Shown here piece after piece: positions 42,841-53,156 of a DNA stretch of 64,000 nucleotides (position 1 is its first letter; each line of letters starts with the position of its first letter). Below the pieces are notes generated by a model. That model saw nothing but the letters and a program-made list of their open reading frames with translations, was not told where the DNA came from and made no database searches. The DNA comes from Rhizobium sp. CSW-27 (GTDB taxonomy: Bacteria > Pseudomonadota > Alphaproteobacteria > Rhizobiales > Rhizobiaceae), in contig NZ_JAHHZO010000002.1 in the NCBI RefSeq assembly GCF_018760785.1, positions 1-64,000 of the forward strand, in the 5' to 3' direction. Both the position numbers and the translations under genes were made by a program.

Positions 42841-44799
42841 TCAGGAGAGGGCGGCGACCGGGTCGAGACGCGAGGCATTGCGGGCCGGCAGGAAGCCGAA
42901 CACGATGCCGATCAGGCAGGAGCAGGCAAAGGCGAGCAGCATGGGCGTTGCCGAGAAGATCAGGCTGATGCCCGCCCCGGACAGCGATGCGGCAGCGCCG
43001 ACCGACAGTGCCAGCATGATGCCAAGGCTGCCGCCGATGAGGCAGACGAGCACCGCCTCGATGAGGAACTGCTGCAGGATATCCATCCGCCGCGCCCCGA
43101 CCGCCATGCGCACCCCGATCTCCGCCACCCGTTCCGAGACCGAGACCAGCATGATGTTCATGACGCCGATGCCGCCGACGATCAGCGAGATGACGGCAAT
43201 GGCCGAGACGAGCAGCGTCATGGTCTGTGTCGTGCTGGTGATCGTCTTGCGGATGTCGTCGGTGTTGAGGATGAAGAAATCCTTGGTGCCGTGGCGACGG
43301 GTGAGGAAGTCGGTCACGGCCTGCTCGGCGGCATCCATTTCCGCATCGTCGGCGACGCGCACCGTTACGCTGCGCAGCGATGTGGTGCCCAGAAAACGCG
43401 TCTGCACGCTGGTATAGGGCAGGTAGATTGACAGGTTGTCGCTGGAGCCGAAGCCCCCCTGCTGCGAGGAAATCACGCCGACCACCCGCACCGGAACGGT
43501 GCCGGCGAGAATGATCTGGCCGACCGGATCGAGCCCGGAGGAACTGAACAGGGCTTCTGCGGTATTCTCGTCGATGACCGCATCCTGGGAGAGCGTCGCG
43601 ACGCTTTCGTCATCGAAGAAGCGGCCGGCGACCAGCGTGGAGCCCTTGACGATGAAATACTGGCTGCCCACGCCGTTGACGAGCGCGTTGGCGACGGTGG
43701 AGCCGAAGCGTGCGGTCGTGCTGGTCGAGACGGTGGGCGTGACGGCCGCCACATAGGTGAGCTTGGTCAGGGCGTCGGCATCCGACACAACCAGCGTGGT
43801 CACGCGGCCGGACCGGGTGTCGCCGAACCCCTTGCCGGGAAAGATCTCCAGCGTGTTCGTGCCAAGGCTGCTGATATTGGCGAGAATCTGCTGCTGACTG
43901 CCGGTGCCGAGCGCTACCACCAGCATGACCGAGGCAATGCCGATGATGATGCCGAGCATGGTGAGGAAGCTGCGCAGCCGATGCGCGGCGAGCGCCTTCA
44001 GCGCCATGGTGAAGGCTTCGCGGAAACGGTCCAGCCCGGCGCCCCAGCGGTTCGGGGCGGGCGCGGGTGCGGCTTCATCCTGCGGCGTCCCGATGACTGC
44101 TCCGGTTGCCGCATCGGTACGCCGGTCGGCGATGATCACCCCGTCGGAGATCTCGATGATCCGCTTGGCGCGCGCCGCGACGCTCGGATCGTGCGTGACG
44201 ATGATGATGGTCTTGCCGTCGGCATTCAACTCTTCGAGGATGCGCAGCACCTCCTCGCCGCTCTGGCGGTCGAGTGCGCCGGTCGGCTCGTCGGCGAGAA
44301 TCACTTCGGCATCGTTCATCAGGGCACGCGCAATGGAGACGCGCTGCTGCTGGCCGCCCGAGAGCTGGCCAGGCCGATGCCCGGTGCGGTCCGCCATGCC
44401 GAGCCGTCCGAGCAGGGCCGCAGCCCGCTCGCGCCGCTCGCCGCGGGAGCGCCCGGCATAGATGGCCGGAATTTCCACATTTCCGACAGCCGAAAGCTCC
44501 GCCAGCAGGTGGTAGCGCTGGAAGATGAAGCCGAAATGTTCGCGCCGCAGCGCCGACAACTGGTCGCTGTCGAGGGCCGAGGTATCCTTGCCGGATACGC
44601 GATAGGTTCCGGCGGTCGGGCGGTCGAGAAGGCCGAGCAGGTTCATCAGCGTCGATTTGCCCGAACCGGAGGCACCGATAATGGCCACCATCTCGCCACG
44701 CTCGATGGTGAGGTCGATATCCTTCAGCACGGTCAGCGTGCCTTCGCCGGACACGTAGTCGCGACGCAGCTTCTCGACGGAAATCAGGGGCGCGCTCAT
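42841..44799 (-). CDS. macB: Macrolide-type efflux ABC transporter, fused ATPase/permease
   Basis: A 652-aa MacB family protein. The N-terminal ATPase has Walker [11 protein letters not shown] (42-51), signature [15 protein letters not shown] near 143 and Walker [13 protein letters not shown]. The C-terminal half has the first membrane helix near 275-300 ([19 protein letters not shown]), a large periplasmic domain, and a final three-helix FtsX domain ([29 protein letters not shown]). It works as a dimer with MacA and a TolC-type channel; exported substrates range from macrolides to peptides and lipids and cannot be fixed here. It starts four bases after the macA stop. Confidence 0.93.
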   Translation of the reverse strand: MSAPLISVEKLRRDYVSGEGTLTVLKDIDLTIERGEMVAIIGASGSGKSTLMNLLGLLDRPTAGTYRVSGKDTSALDSDQLSALRREHFGFIFQRYHLLAELSAVGNVEIPAIYAGRSRGERRERAAALLGRLGMADRTGHRPGQLSGGQQQRVSIARALMNDAEVILADEPTGALDRQSGEEVLRILEELNADGKTIIIVTHDPSVAARAKRIIEISDGVIIADRRTDAATGAVIGTPQDEAAPAPAPNRWGAGLDRFREAFTMALKALAAHRLRSFLTMLGIIIGIASVMLVVALGTGSQQQILANISSLGTNTLEIFPGKGFGDTRSGRVTTLVVSDADALTKLTYVAAVTPTVSTSTTARFGSTVANALVNGVGSQYFIVKGSTLVAGRFFDDESVATLSQDAVIDENTAEALFSSSGLDPVGQIILAGTVPVRVVGVISSQQGGFGSSDNLSIYLPYTSVQTRFLGTTSLRSVTVRVADDAEMDAAEQAVTDFLTRRHGTKDFFILNTDDIRKTITSTTQTMTLLVSAIAVISLIVGGIGVMNIMLVSVSERVAEIGVRMAVGARRMDILQQFLIEAVLVCLIGGSLGIMLALSVGAAASLSGAGISLIFSATPMLLAFACSCLIGIVFGFLPARNASRLDPVAALS

Positions 44800-44803
44800 C
44801 GGC

Positions 44804-46012
44804 TCAGAACCCCATCGGCGGGCCGGGGCGATTGTTGCTGCTGCTCTTGCTCGCGCTCGCCTGGCCGATGATCACGTGCTCGCCTTCGGAAAGCCCCTCG
44901 CGCACTTCGGCGGTGATCTTGTTGTTGAGACCCACCACGATCTGCTGCTCGCGCGGCTGACCGTCGGAACCTATGACGCGCACCTTTGTATGTCCCTGCT
45001 TGTCGATGGTTCCCAGCGCGGAGGAGGGAATGGTCAGCACGCCCTTGGCGGTGCCCAGCACGATGTTGACCTCTGCCGACATGTAGGTTCGGAACTTGCC
45101 CTCCGGGTTCGGCACGTTGAAGGTGCCGATATAGTAGATCGCCGAGGAGGAGGAACTGGAGGAGGAACTGCTGCTGGTGGTGGTGGAACTGCTGACGGCG
45201 CTGTCGCTGGTGATCGATTCCGGTGCCGGCTCGATGGTCTCCAGCGTGGCGTCATAAACGGTCGCGCGGTCGCCGATCAGGTTGAAGCGCAGATGCTGGC
45301 CGGGCTCGACCTTGGGAATGTCGGCCTCTGAAATCTCGGCGCGCACCGTCATGGTGGTCAGGTCGCCCAGAATGACGATCGTGGGGATCGACTGGCTGGC
45401 ATTGACGGTGCGGCCTTCCTGGTTGACGATCGACAGGATGGTGCCGTCCATCGGCGCCGTGATCTGGGTGTAGCCGAGTTCCGCCTGCGCCGTTTTCACC
45501 GCGATCTCGGCCGAAACGATCTGCGCGTTCAGCGCCGCGATCTGCGCCTCGGTGGTCTTCACATTGGTCTCGGCGGTCTGCAGGTCGGCCTGCGAGCCGG
45601 CCTGGCTGCTATAGACGGCCTTCTGGCGTGCCAGTGTCGTCTGGTAGCCTTGCAGCGTTGCCTGTTTTTCGGAAAGCTGTGCCTTCACATTGGCAAGCGA
45701 GGCTTCGGCCGTCTTGAGATCGTTGGTCTGGGTGGTGGAATCGATCTCGGCGATCAGGTCGCCCTTCCTGACGGTATCGCCAAGCTTCACCTTGATGGAG
45801 GTGATGCGGCCTGACGCCTGCGAGCCGACCGCCACCAGCCGCACCGGCTTCAGCGTTCCCGTCGCCAGCACGGTTTCCTCCACATCGGCGCGCGTCACCG
45901 GCGCCGTCAGATAGCGCGGGCCAGCCGGCTCGGCGGAGAAATATGTCCATGCAAGACCTGCGGCTGCGGCGATCGCCACCATCAGCAGCAGAGTACGGCG
46001 TGTGAGAAACAT
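44804..46012 (-). CDS. macA: Periplasmic adaptor of the MacAB efflux system
   Basis: A 402-aa membrane fusion protein with an N-terminal membrane anchor (residues 6-26). The lipoyl half-motif [20 protein letters not shown] is followed by a helical hairpin (about 95-180) and beta domains ([20 protein letters not shown]). An unusual run of Ser near residues 275-300 interrupts the beta-barrel domain before [19 protein letters not shown], where canonical MacA has a short loop. The ending [10 protein letters not shown]-type tail is common in this family. Confidence 0.92.
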   Translation of the reverse strand: MFLTRRTLLLMVAIAAAAGLAWTYFSAEPAGPRYLTAPVTRADVEETVLATGTLKPVRLVAVGSQASGRITSIKVKLGDTVRKGDLIAEIDSTTQTNDLKTAEASLANVKAQLSEKQATLQGYQTTLARQKAVYSSQAGSQADLQTAETNVKTTEAQIAALNAQIVSAEIAVKTAQAELGYTQITAPMDGTILSIVNQEGRTVNASQSIPTIVILGDLTTMTVRAEISEADIPKVEPGQHLRFNLIGDRATVYDATLETIEPAPESITSDSAVSSSTTTSSSSSSSSSSSAIYYIGTFNVPNPEGKFRTYMSAEVNIVLGTAKGVLTIPSSALGTIDKQGHTKVRVIGSDGQPREQQIVVGLNNKITAEVREGLSEGEHVIIGQASASKSSSNNRPGPPMGF

Positions 46013-46125
46013 GCGGAAACAAACCCGGGGTTTTATGAGAACTTGTGAGTTCCCTTAATTCTCCGGGCTATCCGCGGTCAATGCCTTGCGGATTAAAGCT
46101 TGGTAATCCGCGCCAGATTTTCCCG

Positions 46126-47442
46126 TCAGGCGGCGTCTGCGGAGGGCGCCGTGGCGCTGGCCCGCACGGGGGCGAAGGCGAATTGCGCCAGCGTCTCCGG
46201 CTTCATCTCGATGGAAAAGCCCGGCAGCTTCGGTGGCATGTAGGCGGCATTCTCGATAAGGCAGGGATCGAGGAAATGTTCGTGCAGGTGATCGACATAT
46301 TCGATCACGCGGCCGTCCTTCGTGCCGGAGACGGCCACGTAATCGATCATCGAGAGGTGCTGCACATATTCGCACAGGCCCACCCCGCCGGCATGCGGCC
46401 AGACCGGCAGGTTGAACTTGGCGGCGATCAGCAGCACGGCCAGCACCTCGTTCAGGCCGCCCATGCGGCAGCTGTCGATCTGCACCACATCGATCGCGCC
46501 CTCGGCGATGAACTGCTTGAACATGATGCGGTTCTGGCACATCTCGCCGGTCGCGACCTTGACCGGCGAAATCGCCTGCCGGATCTTGCGGTGGCCGGCC
46601 ACATCGTCCGGGCTGGTCGGCTCCTCGATGAAGAAGGGATTGCAGAAGGAGAGACGCTTCACCCAGTCGATGGCCTGATCGACCTCCCAGACCTGGTTGG
46701 CGTCGATCATCAGGTAACGGTCCGGGCCGATCACCTCGCGGGCGATGGTCAGGCGGCGGATGTCGTCTTCCAGATCGCGGCCGACCTTCATCTTTACATG
46801 GTTGAAGCCGGCATCCACGGCCTCCTGGCAGAGGCGGCGCAGCTTTTCGTCATCATAGCCCAGCCATCCGGCGGAGGTGGTGTAGCAGGCATAGCCCTCG
46901 CGCTCCAGAATGGCGATGCGCTCCGCCTTGCCGGCCTCGGCCTTCGAGAGGATGGCAATTGCCTCGTCGCGGGTCAGCACGTCGGTCAGGTAGCGGTAGT
47001 CGATGATGTCGGCGATCGCCTCCGGCGCCATGTCGGCGACGAGCCGCCAGACTGGCTTGCCGGCTTCCTTGGCGATCAGGTCCCACAGCGCATTGACGAC
47101 GGCACCCGTTGCGAGATGCATGGCGCCCTTGTCGGGACCGATCCAGCGCAACTGGCTGTCGCCGGTCAGGTGCCGCCAGAATTTTCCCGGATGCGCCTTC
47201 ATCGTCTCCAGATCGGTGCCCACCACAAGATGACGCATGGCATCGATCGCCATGCAGCAGATGTCGTTGCCGCGGCCGATGGTGAAGGTGAGACCGTGCC
47301 CGGCCAGACCGGGCACGTCCGTTTCGAGGATGACATAGGCTGCCGAATAATCCGGATCCGGGTTCATCGCATCCGAGCCATCCAGGCTCTGCGATGTGGG
47401 GAACCTCAGGTCGATGATGCGCATGTCGGTGATCTTGGCCAT
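46126..47442 (-). CDS. L-fuconate dehydratase (enolase superfamily)
   Basis: A 438-aa enzyme converting L-fuconate to 2-keto-3-deoxy-L-fuconate. The N-terminal capping domain contains RIIDLRFPTSQSLDGSDAMN, which is typical of L-fuconate dehydratases. The barrel has the KMKVGR base (near residue 218), metal ligands in MIDANQVW and IEEPTSPDD, GEMCQNR and the late HAGGVGLCEYVQHL with the catalytic His. It is the last gene of the minus-strand sugar operon and is followed by no obvious terminator. Confidence 0.9.
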   Translation of the reverse strand: MAKITDMRIIDLRFPTSQSLDGSDAMNPDPDYSAAYVILETDVPGLAGHGLTFTIGRGNDICCMAIDAMRHLVVGTDLETMKAHPGKFWRHLTGDSQLRWIGPDKGAMHLATGAVVNALWDLIAKEAGKPVWRLVADMAPEAIADIIDYRYLTDVLTRDEAIAILSKAEAGKAERIAILEREGYACYTTSAGWLGYDDEKLRRLCQEAVDAGFNHVKMKVGRDLEDDIRRLTIAREVIGPDRYLMIDANQVWEVDQAIDWVKRLSFCNPFFIEEPTSPDDVAGHRKIRQAISPVKVATGEMCQNRIMFKQFIAEGAIDVVQIDSCRMGGLNEVLAVLLIAAKFNLPVWPHAGGVGLCEYVQHLSMIDYVAVSGTKDGRVIEYVDHLHEHFLDPCLIENAAYMPPKLPGFSIEMKPETLAQFAFAPVRASATAPSADAA

Positions 47443-47486
47443 GCTCGTGTCTCCGGCAGTCAGATGTCAGGTGTGTCTTGGAAGGG

Positions 47487-48332
47487 TCAGATGTCGGCGC
47501 GGAAGGTCTGCTTCTGGGTGCCGAGACCCTCGATGCCGAGCTCCACCACGTCGCCGGGCTTCAGGTAGCGCTGCGGCTTCATGCCCATGCCGACGCCGGG
47601 CGGCGTGCCGGTGGAGATGACGTCGCCCGGATGCAGGCTCATGAACTGGCTGAGATAGGAAACGAGGAAAGCCACGCCGTAGACCATGGTGGCGGTGGAG
47701 CCGTTCTGCATCGTCTCGCCATTCACCTTCAGCCACATGCCGAGGTTCTGCGGATCGGTGATCTCGTCCTTCGTCACCAGCCAGGGGCCGATCGGGCCGA
47801 AGGTGTCGCAGGACTTGCCCTTGGTCCACTGGCCGGACCGTTCCGTCTGGAAGGCGCGCTCGGACACGTCATGGGACACGCAGTAGCCGGCCACGTAATC
47901 CAGCGCCTCCGCTTCCGAGACATATTTTGCCGTCTTGCCGATCACGACGCCGAGTTCGACCTCCCAGTCGGTCTTTTCCGAACCGCGCGGGATCAGCACG
48001 TCGTCGTTCGGGCCGCAGATCGCCGAGCTTGCCTTCATGAAGATGACCGGCTCCGGCGGAACCGCCATGCCGGATTCGGCGGCATGGTCGGAATAGTTGA
48101 GACCGATGCAGATGAACTTGCCCGTTCCGGCAACGCAGGGGCCAAGCCGCTCGGAGGCGGCGACGGCCGGAAGCGAAGCGGTATCGAGTTCTGCCAGTTT
48201 CGCCAGTGCTGCCGGGTCGAGCGCTGCGCCTGCGAGATCGGCAACATGGCCGGACAGGTCGCGGATCGTGCCGCTTGCATCGACAAGCGCGGGGCGTTCC
48301 GCGCCGGGGGCGCCGTAACGAAGCAGTTTCAT
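47487..48332 (-). CDS. Fumarylacetoacetate hydrolase-family enzyme, probably 2,4-diketo-3-deoxy-L-fuconate hydrolase
   Basis: A 281-aa FAH-fold hydrolase with motifs FICIGLNYSDHAAESG, PVIFMKASSAICGPND, DWEVELGVVIG (metal-binding Glu residues) and GPWLVTKDEI. Homologues were first annotated as ureidoglycolate lyases, but next to fuconate dehydratase and the ketodeoxyfuconate dehydrogenase it should cleave 2,4-diketo-3-deoxy-L-fuconate to pyruvate and L-lactate. It lies 26 bases after the dehydrogenase gene. Confidence 0.88.
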   Translation of the reverse strand: MKLLRYGAPGAERPALVDASGTIRDLSGHVADLAGAALDPAALAKLAELDTASLPAVAASERLGPCVAGTGKFICIGLNYSDHAAESGMAVPPEPVIFMKASSAICGPNDDVLIPRGSEKTDWEVELGVVIGKTAKYVSEAEALDYVAGYCVSHDVSERAFQTERSGQWTKGKSCDTFGPIGPWLVTKDEITDPQNLGMWLKVNGETMQNGSTATMVYGVAFLVSYLSQFMSLHPGDVISTGTPPGVGMGMKPQRYLKPGDVVELGIEGLGTQKQTFRADI

Positions 48333-48358
48333 GGGGAATGTCCTTCTCGTTGAATGCG

Positions 48359-49090
48359 TCAGATGGTCCAGCCGCCGTCGATGGCGATGGCCTGGCCGGT
48401 GGTGTAGGTCGCGCCGGCCAGATGCACGGCAAGGTCTGCGATTTCTTCCGGCCTGCCAAGCCGCCCGATCGGCTGGCGGGCGATAAAGGCGGCGCGCGCC
48501 GCCTCATAATCGCCCTGGGCGCGCAGGCGGTCCTGCAGCGAGGGGCTTTCCACCGTGCCCGGGCAGATGGCGTTGCAGCGGATGTTGTGCGCGACGTAGT
48601 CGGCGGCGACTGCCTTGGTGAGACCGATCACGGCGGCCTTGCTGACGCCGTAGGCGAAGCGGTTCGGCACGCCCTTGATACTGGAGGCGACCGAGGACAT
48701 GTTGATGATCGCGCCATCCTTTCGCTCGATCATGCCGGGCAGTACGGCCCGGATGGTGCGGATCATCGCCTTGACGTTGAGGTCCATGGCGAAATCGAGA
48801 TCGCCGTCCTTCATCTCGAGGATCGAGCCGCCATGCACGACGCCGGCGCAATTGAAGAGAATGTCGACGGCACCGATGCGGGCGACTGAGGCTTTCACCG
48901 CCGCCTCGTCCAGCACGTCCAGGCGCTCCACCTTCAGGGTGTCACGCGTCGGCAGCTCTGCCAGCGCCTGTTCGTTGATGTCGGTGGCATGGACGGTGCA
49001 ACCGGCCTCTGCGAAGGCGATTGCGCTGGCGCGCCCGATGCCCTGTCCGGCGGCGGTGATCAGCACCGTCTTGCCCTTAAGATCTGCCAT
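48359..49090 (-). CDS. Short-chain dehydrogenase, probably 2-keto-3-deoxy-L-fuconate dehydrogenase
   Basis: A 243-aa NAD-dependent SDR. The cofactor motif reads TAAGQGIGRA (variant of TGxxxGIG), as in known ketodeoxyfuconate dehydrogenases; then FNCAGVVHGG and the catalytic Tyr/Lys in YGVSKAAVIGLTKA. GGGAGC before ATG 49090 sets the start; an upstream ATG at 49147 would add a charged tail. It oxidises the 4-hydroxyl of ketodeoxyfuconate between the dehydratase and hydrolase steps. Confidence 0.88.
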   Translation of the reverse strand: MADLKGKTVLITAAGQGIGRASAIAFAEAGCTVHATDINEQALAELPTRDTLKVERLDVLDEAAVKASVARIGAVDILFNCAGVVHGGSILEMKDGDLDFAMDLNVKAMIRTIRAVLPGMIERKDGAIINMSSVASSIKGVPNRFAYGVSKAAVIGLTKAVAADYVAHNIRCNAICPGTVESPSLQDRLRAQGDYEAARAAFIARQPIGRLGRPEEIADLAVHLAGATYTTGQAIAIDGGWTI

Positions 49091-49198
49091 GTTCGTCTGC
49101 TCCCTGTTCTTGTCCTTCGCGCGCCCCTTGTCGGCGCCGTGCCGCATGCTGCCGCCTTGGGTGGCGCTTGACCAGTGCCCCCATTGACCGTTGTTGCG

Positions 49199-50209
49199 TC
49201 ACGCAACCTCGATCATCGCCTTCACCACGCCGGCCGCCGGGTCGAGAAGGCCGGAGAATTTTTCCGGTACCTCCGCGAGCCCCATGCGGTGCGTCACCAG
49301 TGCATCCGGCACGTGGCCGGCCCGCATGGCAGCCATCACATGCTCGAAATCGGTGACCGTCGCATTGCGGCTGCCGAGCAGCGTCGTCTCGCGCTTGTGG
49401 AATTCCGGATCGGAAAAGGTGATGTCGCTCGCGACGATGGAGACCAGAACATAGGTTCCCGCATGGGCGACGAAGCGGAAACCGCGCTCGATCGCCTTCG
49501 GATTGCCGGTTGCATCGAACACCGTCTCGAAGAAGTTTCCGTCGGTCAGCGCCGAAAGCCGGTCCACGTCGCCTTCGCCCAGCAGAACGGTGGCATCGAT
49601 GCCGAGGTGATCGCGGGCAAAGGCGAGGCGATCCTCGCGACCGTCGATCATCGTCACGACGGCGCCCTCCATCTTGGCGAAGACGGCCACCGCAAGGCCG
49701 ATGGGGCCGGCACCTGCGATCAGCACGCTTTCGCCGGCTTTCGTGCCGGCGCGTGCCACCGCATGGGCGCCGATCGCCAGAAATTCGACCATCGCCGCCT
49801 GGTCGAGCGACAGGCCGTCTGCCGGCAAAAGGAAGCGTTCCGGCAGGCTGAGATAGCCCGTCATGCCGCCATCGCGGTGAACGCCGAGAACGCCGATATT
49901 GCGGCAGCAGTTGGTGCGGCCCTTGCGGCATGCATCGCAGGTGCCGCAGGAAATGTAAGGGATGATCGAGACCGTCGAACCAGGCACGAGACGACTTCCC
50001 GCCGGAACCTCCTCCACGGTCGCTGCCAGTTCATGGCCCATCACGCGCGGATAGGAGAGATAGGGCTGGTTGCCGGTGAAGATGTGCAGATCCGTGCCGC
50101 AGACGCCGACGCGGCGCACCCGGACCAGAACCTCGTCGGTCGCACACGTGGGCTTCGGCCGTTCGATGGCCGTCAGCTTGCCGGGCTCGTCACAGATGAT
50201 CGTCAGCAT
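49199..50209 (-). CDS. Zinc-binding medium-chain alcohol dehydrogenase
   Basis: A 336-aa MDR dehydrogenase. Catalytic zinc ligands are in GVCGTDLH and MGHELAATVEE; the structural zinc site is CGTCDACRKGRTNCC; the nucleotide motif is GAGPIGLAVAV. It resembles the L-galactonate/threonine dehydrogenase-like group. In this operon it may oxidise a sugar acid or sugar alcohol that enters the pathway by a side route; the core L-fucose route does not need it. It is separated from the lactonase gene by four bases. Confidence 0.82.
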   Translation of the reverse strand: MLTIICDEPGKLTAIERPKPTCATDEVLVRVRRVGVCGTDLHIFTGNQPYLSYPRVMGHELAATVEEVPAGSRLVPGSTVSIIPYISCGTCDACRKGRTNCCRNIGVLGVHRDGGMTGYLSLPERFLLPADGLSLDQAAMVEFLAIGAHAVARAGTKAGESVLIAGAGPIGLAVAVFAKMEGAVVTMIDGREDRLAFARDHLGIDATVLLGEGDVDRLSALTDGNFFETVFDATGNPKAIERGFRFVAHAGTYVLVSIVASDITFSDPEFHKRETTLLGSRNATVTDFEHVMAAMRAGHVPDALVTHRMGLAEVPEKFSGLLDPAAGVVKAMIEVA

Positions 50210-50213
50210 TTAC

Positions 50214-51032
50214 TTACCTTTCCAGACGATAGAAACGGGCGGCATTGGCCCCGAAGATGGCGGCGTGATCGGCTTCCGGCACGATGGCGCGAGCCTGTTC
50301 GAACCAGCCTTGATAATCGCCGGCGAGACGCAGCACCGGCCAGTCGCTGCCCCACAGCACGCGCTCGGCGCCGAAAAGCTCCAGCAGCGTCTCCGCATAG
50401 GGGCGCACCGCCTGGGGCTTCTGGTCGCCGGCTTCGGTCAGCAGGCCGGAGAGCTTGACGCAGATCTGCGGCAGGGCGGCAAGGGCGGCCATATCCTGCC
50501 GCCAGGCGCTGAAACGGCCCTCGGCGATCAGCGGCTTGGCGCCGTGATCGATGACGATCCGGAGGTCCGGATGACGCCGTGCGAAGGTCAGCAGATGCGG
50601 CAGATGTTTTGGAAAGATCAGCGCATCGAAGGCAAGATCGGCGGCCACCATGGCCTCGGCGGCCGGTGCAAGGGCAGGGTCGGCGATCCAGTCCTCCTCG
50701 GCAAGGCCCTGCAGCATGGGGCGCAGACCCTTGAGTTTCGGTTGGGCTGCGAGTTCGGCAATGGCGCTCGGCGCATCGTCCGCCTTCAGGTCCGTCCAGC
50801 CGACCACGCCACGGATGAACGCGTGGCGCTCGGCCAGGTCCAGCATGTAGACGGTATCGGCTGCGCTCTCCATGGTCTGCACCAGCACGGTGCCGTCGAT
50901 GCCGCAGGCGGCCATCAGCGGCAGAAGATCCGCCGGCGCAAAATCGCGGTGGATCGGTGCAAGCTCCGGCGGCGGCCACTGGCCGGACCGGTCCGCGAGA
51001 CGCCAGAAATGCTGGTGGGCATCGATCCGCAT
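50214..51032 (-). CDS. Amidohydrolase-family sugar lactonase (L-fucono-lactonase type)
   Basis: A 272-aa TIM-barrel hydrolase of the COG3618 group. The metal motif DAHQHFW is at the N-terminus (residues 4-10). Further motifs are GVVGWTDLKADDAP, GLRPMLQ, VIDHGAKP, VKLSGLLTEA and the catalytic Asp in VLWGSDWPVL. It should hydrolyse L-fucono-lactone produced by the aldo/keto reductase-type dehydrogenase encoded two bases upstream. Confidence 0.88.
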   Translation of the reverse strand: MRIDAHQHFWRLADRSGQWPPPELAPIHRDFAPADLLPLMAACGIDGTVLVQTMESAADTVYMLDLAERHAFIRGVVGWTDLKADDAPSAIAELAAQPKLKGLRPMLQGLAEEDWIADPALAPAAEAMVAADLAFDALIFPKHLPHLLTFARRHPDLRIVIDHGAKPLIAEGRFSAWRQDMAALAALPQICVKLSGLLTEAGDQKPQAVRPYAETLLELFGAERVLWGSDWPVLRLAGDYQGWFEQARAIVPEADHAAIFGANAARFYRLER

Positions 51033-51034
51033 GC

Positions 51035-52048
51035 TCAGGCTCCCGCAGCCGGAACAGGGGCGCCCTCGGCAATCAGGCCCTTGTCCTTCAGGCGGGCCCA
51101 GAAAGCGGGGGGAATGCTTTCCTCGAACCAGCCGACATTGGCCGTCAGCTGCTCGGCATTGCGGGCGCCGGAGACGATGGTGAGGGCTGCCGGATGAGCG
51201 AGCGGAAACTGCAGCGCGGCCGCCTGCAGCGTGATGCCTTCGGCCTCGCAGGCCGCGCGCAGGGCATCGACGCGGGCCAGCACATCGGCGGGTGCATCGG
51301 CGTAGTTGAACTTGCGATTGCCGGCAAGAATACCGGAATTGAACGCGCCGGCAATGACGATGCCGACGCCGCGGCGCGCGCAGTCATCCATGAACGAAAG
51401 GCTCTGCTGTTCCAGCAGCGTATAGCGACCGGCCAGCATGCAGATGTTGATGTCGGCCACCTGCAGGGCATCGCGGATGATTTCCCACTCGTTGACGCCA
51501 AGGCCGATGGCCCGCGTCAGGCCTTCCTCCCGCAGCCGGGTGAGGGCGCGAAAGCCGCCGCCTTCGGTCAACTGCTGCCAGTAATGGGCGTGGCGCTCGC
51601 CATGGGTCACGCTGCCGATGTCGTGCACATAGAGAATGTCCGGCTTCAGGATCCCGAGGCGCTGCTGGCTTGCCTCGAAGGAGCGCATCACGCCGTCATG
51701 CGTGTAGTCGTAGACCGGGCGGAAGGGCAGGGGCTCGATATAGCCGTCTTCTTCGGCTCCCACGCTTTCGTCCGGCGTCATCACGCGGCCGACCTTGGTG
51801 CTGACCACGTAATCGGTGCGGGCCAGATCGGTCAGCATGGTGCCCAGCCGACGCTCGGAGCGGGTGAAGCCGTAGAAGGGGGCCGTATCGAAATAGCGGA
51901 TGCCGGCCTCCCACGCGGCCCGGAAGGCGCCTTCCGATTCCGCATAATGTGTCACGCGGTAGAGATTGCCCATCTGGGCGCAGCCCAGTCCCATGCTGGT
52001 GAGCGAAACCCCGGTGCGGGCGTGGGTGCGGATGTCGGCGGCCTTCAT
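51035..52048 (-). CDS. Aldo/keto reductase, probably L-fucose (6-deoxy sugar) dehydrogenase
   Basis: A 337-aa AKR barrel protein. Catalytic-tetrad regions are RYFDTAPFYGFTRSERRLG (Asp and Tyr), YVVSTKVGRV (Lys) and DILYVHDIGS (His), with IVSGARNAEQL near the cofactor pocket. This is the D-threo-aldose/L-fucose dehydrogenase subgroup, which oxidises the free sugar to its lactone with NAD(P). It is the first catabolic gene after the transporter genes. Confidence 0.87.
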   Translation of the reverse strand: MKAADIRTHARTGVSLTSMGLGCAQMGNLYRVTHYAESEGAFRAAWEAGIRYFDTAPFYGFTRSERRLGTMLTDLARTDYVVSTKVGRVMTPDESVGAEEDGYIEPLPFRPVYDYTHDGVMRSFEASQQRLGILKPDILYVHDIGSVTHGERHAHYWQQLTEGGGFRALTRLREEGLTRAIGLGVNEWEIIRDALQVADINICMLAGRYTLLEQQSLSFMDDCARRGVGIVIAGAFNSGILAGNRKFNYADAPADVLARVDALRAACEAEGITLQAAALQFPLAHPAALTIVSGARNAEQLTANVGWFEESIPPAFWARLKDKGLIAEGAPVPAAGA

Positions 52049-52114
52049 GACGTCTCTCGTGCAGTGTGGGGAAAGGGCGCGCAGCCCTGTCGGACCGCGC
52101 GCGATGGATCGCTA

Positions 52115-53062
52115 TCAGTAGAGAACGTTCTTGGCTTCCGGCTTGTCGATATTGTCCTTGGTGACGACGACGACGCCGGTATCGACGAACTTCTCGACCT
52201 TTTCCTTCTTGAGGATCTTGGAAAGCGTCTTCACGCCGAGTTCGCCCATCTGGAAGGAGCCCTGCACGGCAATGGCGGCAAGCGTGCCGTCCTTGACGAA
52301 GCTCTGCAGGTCCTGGTTGCCGTCGAAGCCGACGCCCACGACCTTGCCGGCCTTGCCGGATTCCTTCAGTGCGCGGCCCATGCCGATGGCGGTCGGCTCG
52401 TTTGCGCCGAAGATGCCCTTGAGGTCGGCATTGGCGGCCAGCACGTCGGTCGTCTGGTTCAGCGCGGTTGCCATCTGCGACTGCGAGTAGAAGGGGCCGA
52501 CGATCTGGAGCTTGGAATTGGCCTTGATGTAATCGGTGAAGCCACCGACGCGGCCGATTTCCGAGCCGGCGCCCGCGACATAGGACATCACGGCGATCTT
52601 GCCTTCCTTGCCCACCTTGTCGATCAGCGCCTTGGCGGCCAGTTCGCCCGCCTTGCGGTTATCGGTGGCGAGGAAGGACTGGTAGTACTGCTCGGCGCCC
52701 TTGGCGAGCATGGAGTCGATGATGACGACCGGAATGCGGGCCTCCCAGGCCTTCTTCACCGCCGGAACCAGCGCATCCGGATCCGACGGGGCCAGAACGA
52801 TGCCGGCGACGCCGCGGTTGACGGCATTTTCCACCATGTTCACCTGGTCGGCGATGGCGGATTCGGCGGCCGGGCCCTGGAATGTCATGGTGTTGCCGCC
52901 GCCGACCTCCTTGATCGCCGCATCCGCGCCCTTCTGCACGTTCTGCCAGAAGGTCGAGTTGACGGTCTTGACGATCACGGCGATTTCCGCCGCCTGGGCC
53001 GACACCGATGCGGCGCAGATCATGAATGCCGATGCCAGCAAGGCAGATGCGATTTTCTTCAT
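52115..53062 (-). CDS. Periplasmic sugar-binding protein (RbsB-like)
   Basis: A 315-aa type 1 binding protein. A signal peptide ends at AQAAE near residue 25. The opening IAVIVKTVNSTFWQNVQKGA and the later IDSMLAKGAEQYYQSFLATDN and GIFGANEPTAIGMGRAL are standard for the ribose/galactose-binding family. It should deliver the sugar used by the neighbouring enzymes, probably L-fucose or a related 6-deoxyhexose. Confidence 0.9.
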   Translation of the reverse strand: MKKIASALLASAFMICAASVSAQAAEIAVIVKTVNSTFWQNVQKGADAAIKEVGGGNTMTFQGPAAESAIADQVNMVENAVNRGVAGIVLAPSDPDALVPAVKKAWEARIPVVIIDSMLAKGAEQYYQSFLATDNRKAGELAAKALIDKVGKEGKIAVMSYVAGAGSEIGRVGGFTDYIKANSKLQIVGPFYSQSQMATALNQTTDVLAANADLKGIFGANEPTAIGMGRALKESGKAGKVVGVGFDGNQDLQSFVKDGTLAAIAVQGSFQMGELGVKTLSKILKKEKVEKFVDTGVVVVTKDNIDKPEAKNVLY

Positions 53063-53156
53063 TGTCCATCCTCCTGAAATGAAGTGGCCCTGGCGGGCGC
53101 CTCCCGGGAGCTCCCACTCCCCTTGGTGTTTGCGGAAAAGGGTCCGCGCCCCGTCG

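Noticed and set aside
50957-53077. A 706-codon open frame on the plus strand
   Set aside because: It lies opposite the aldo/keto reductase and sugar-binding protein genes, which have unmistakable family motifs.
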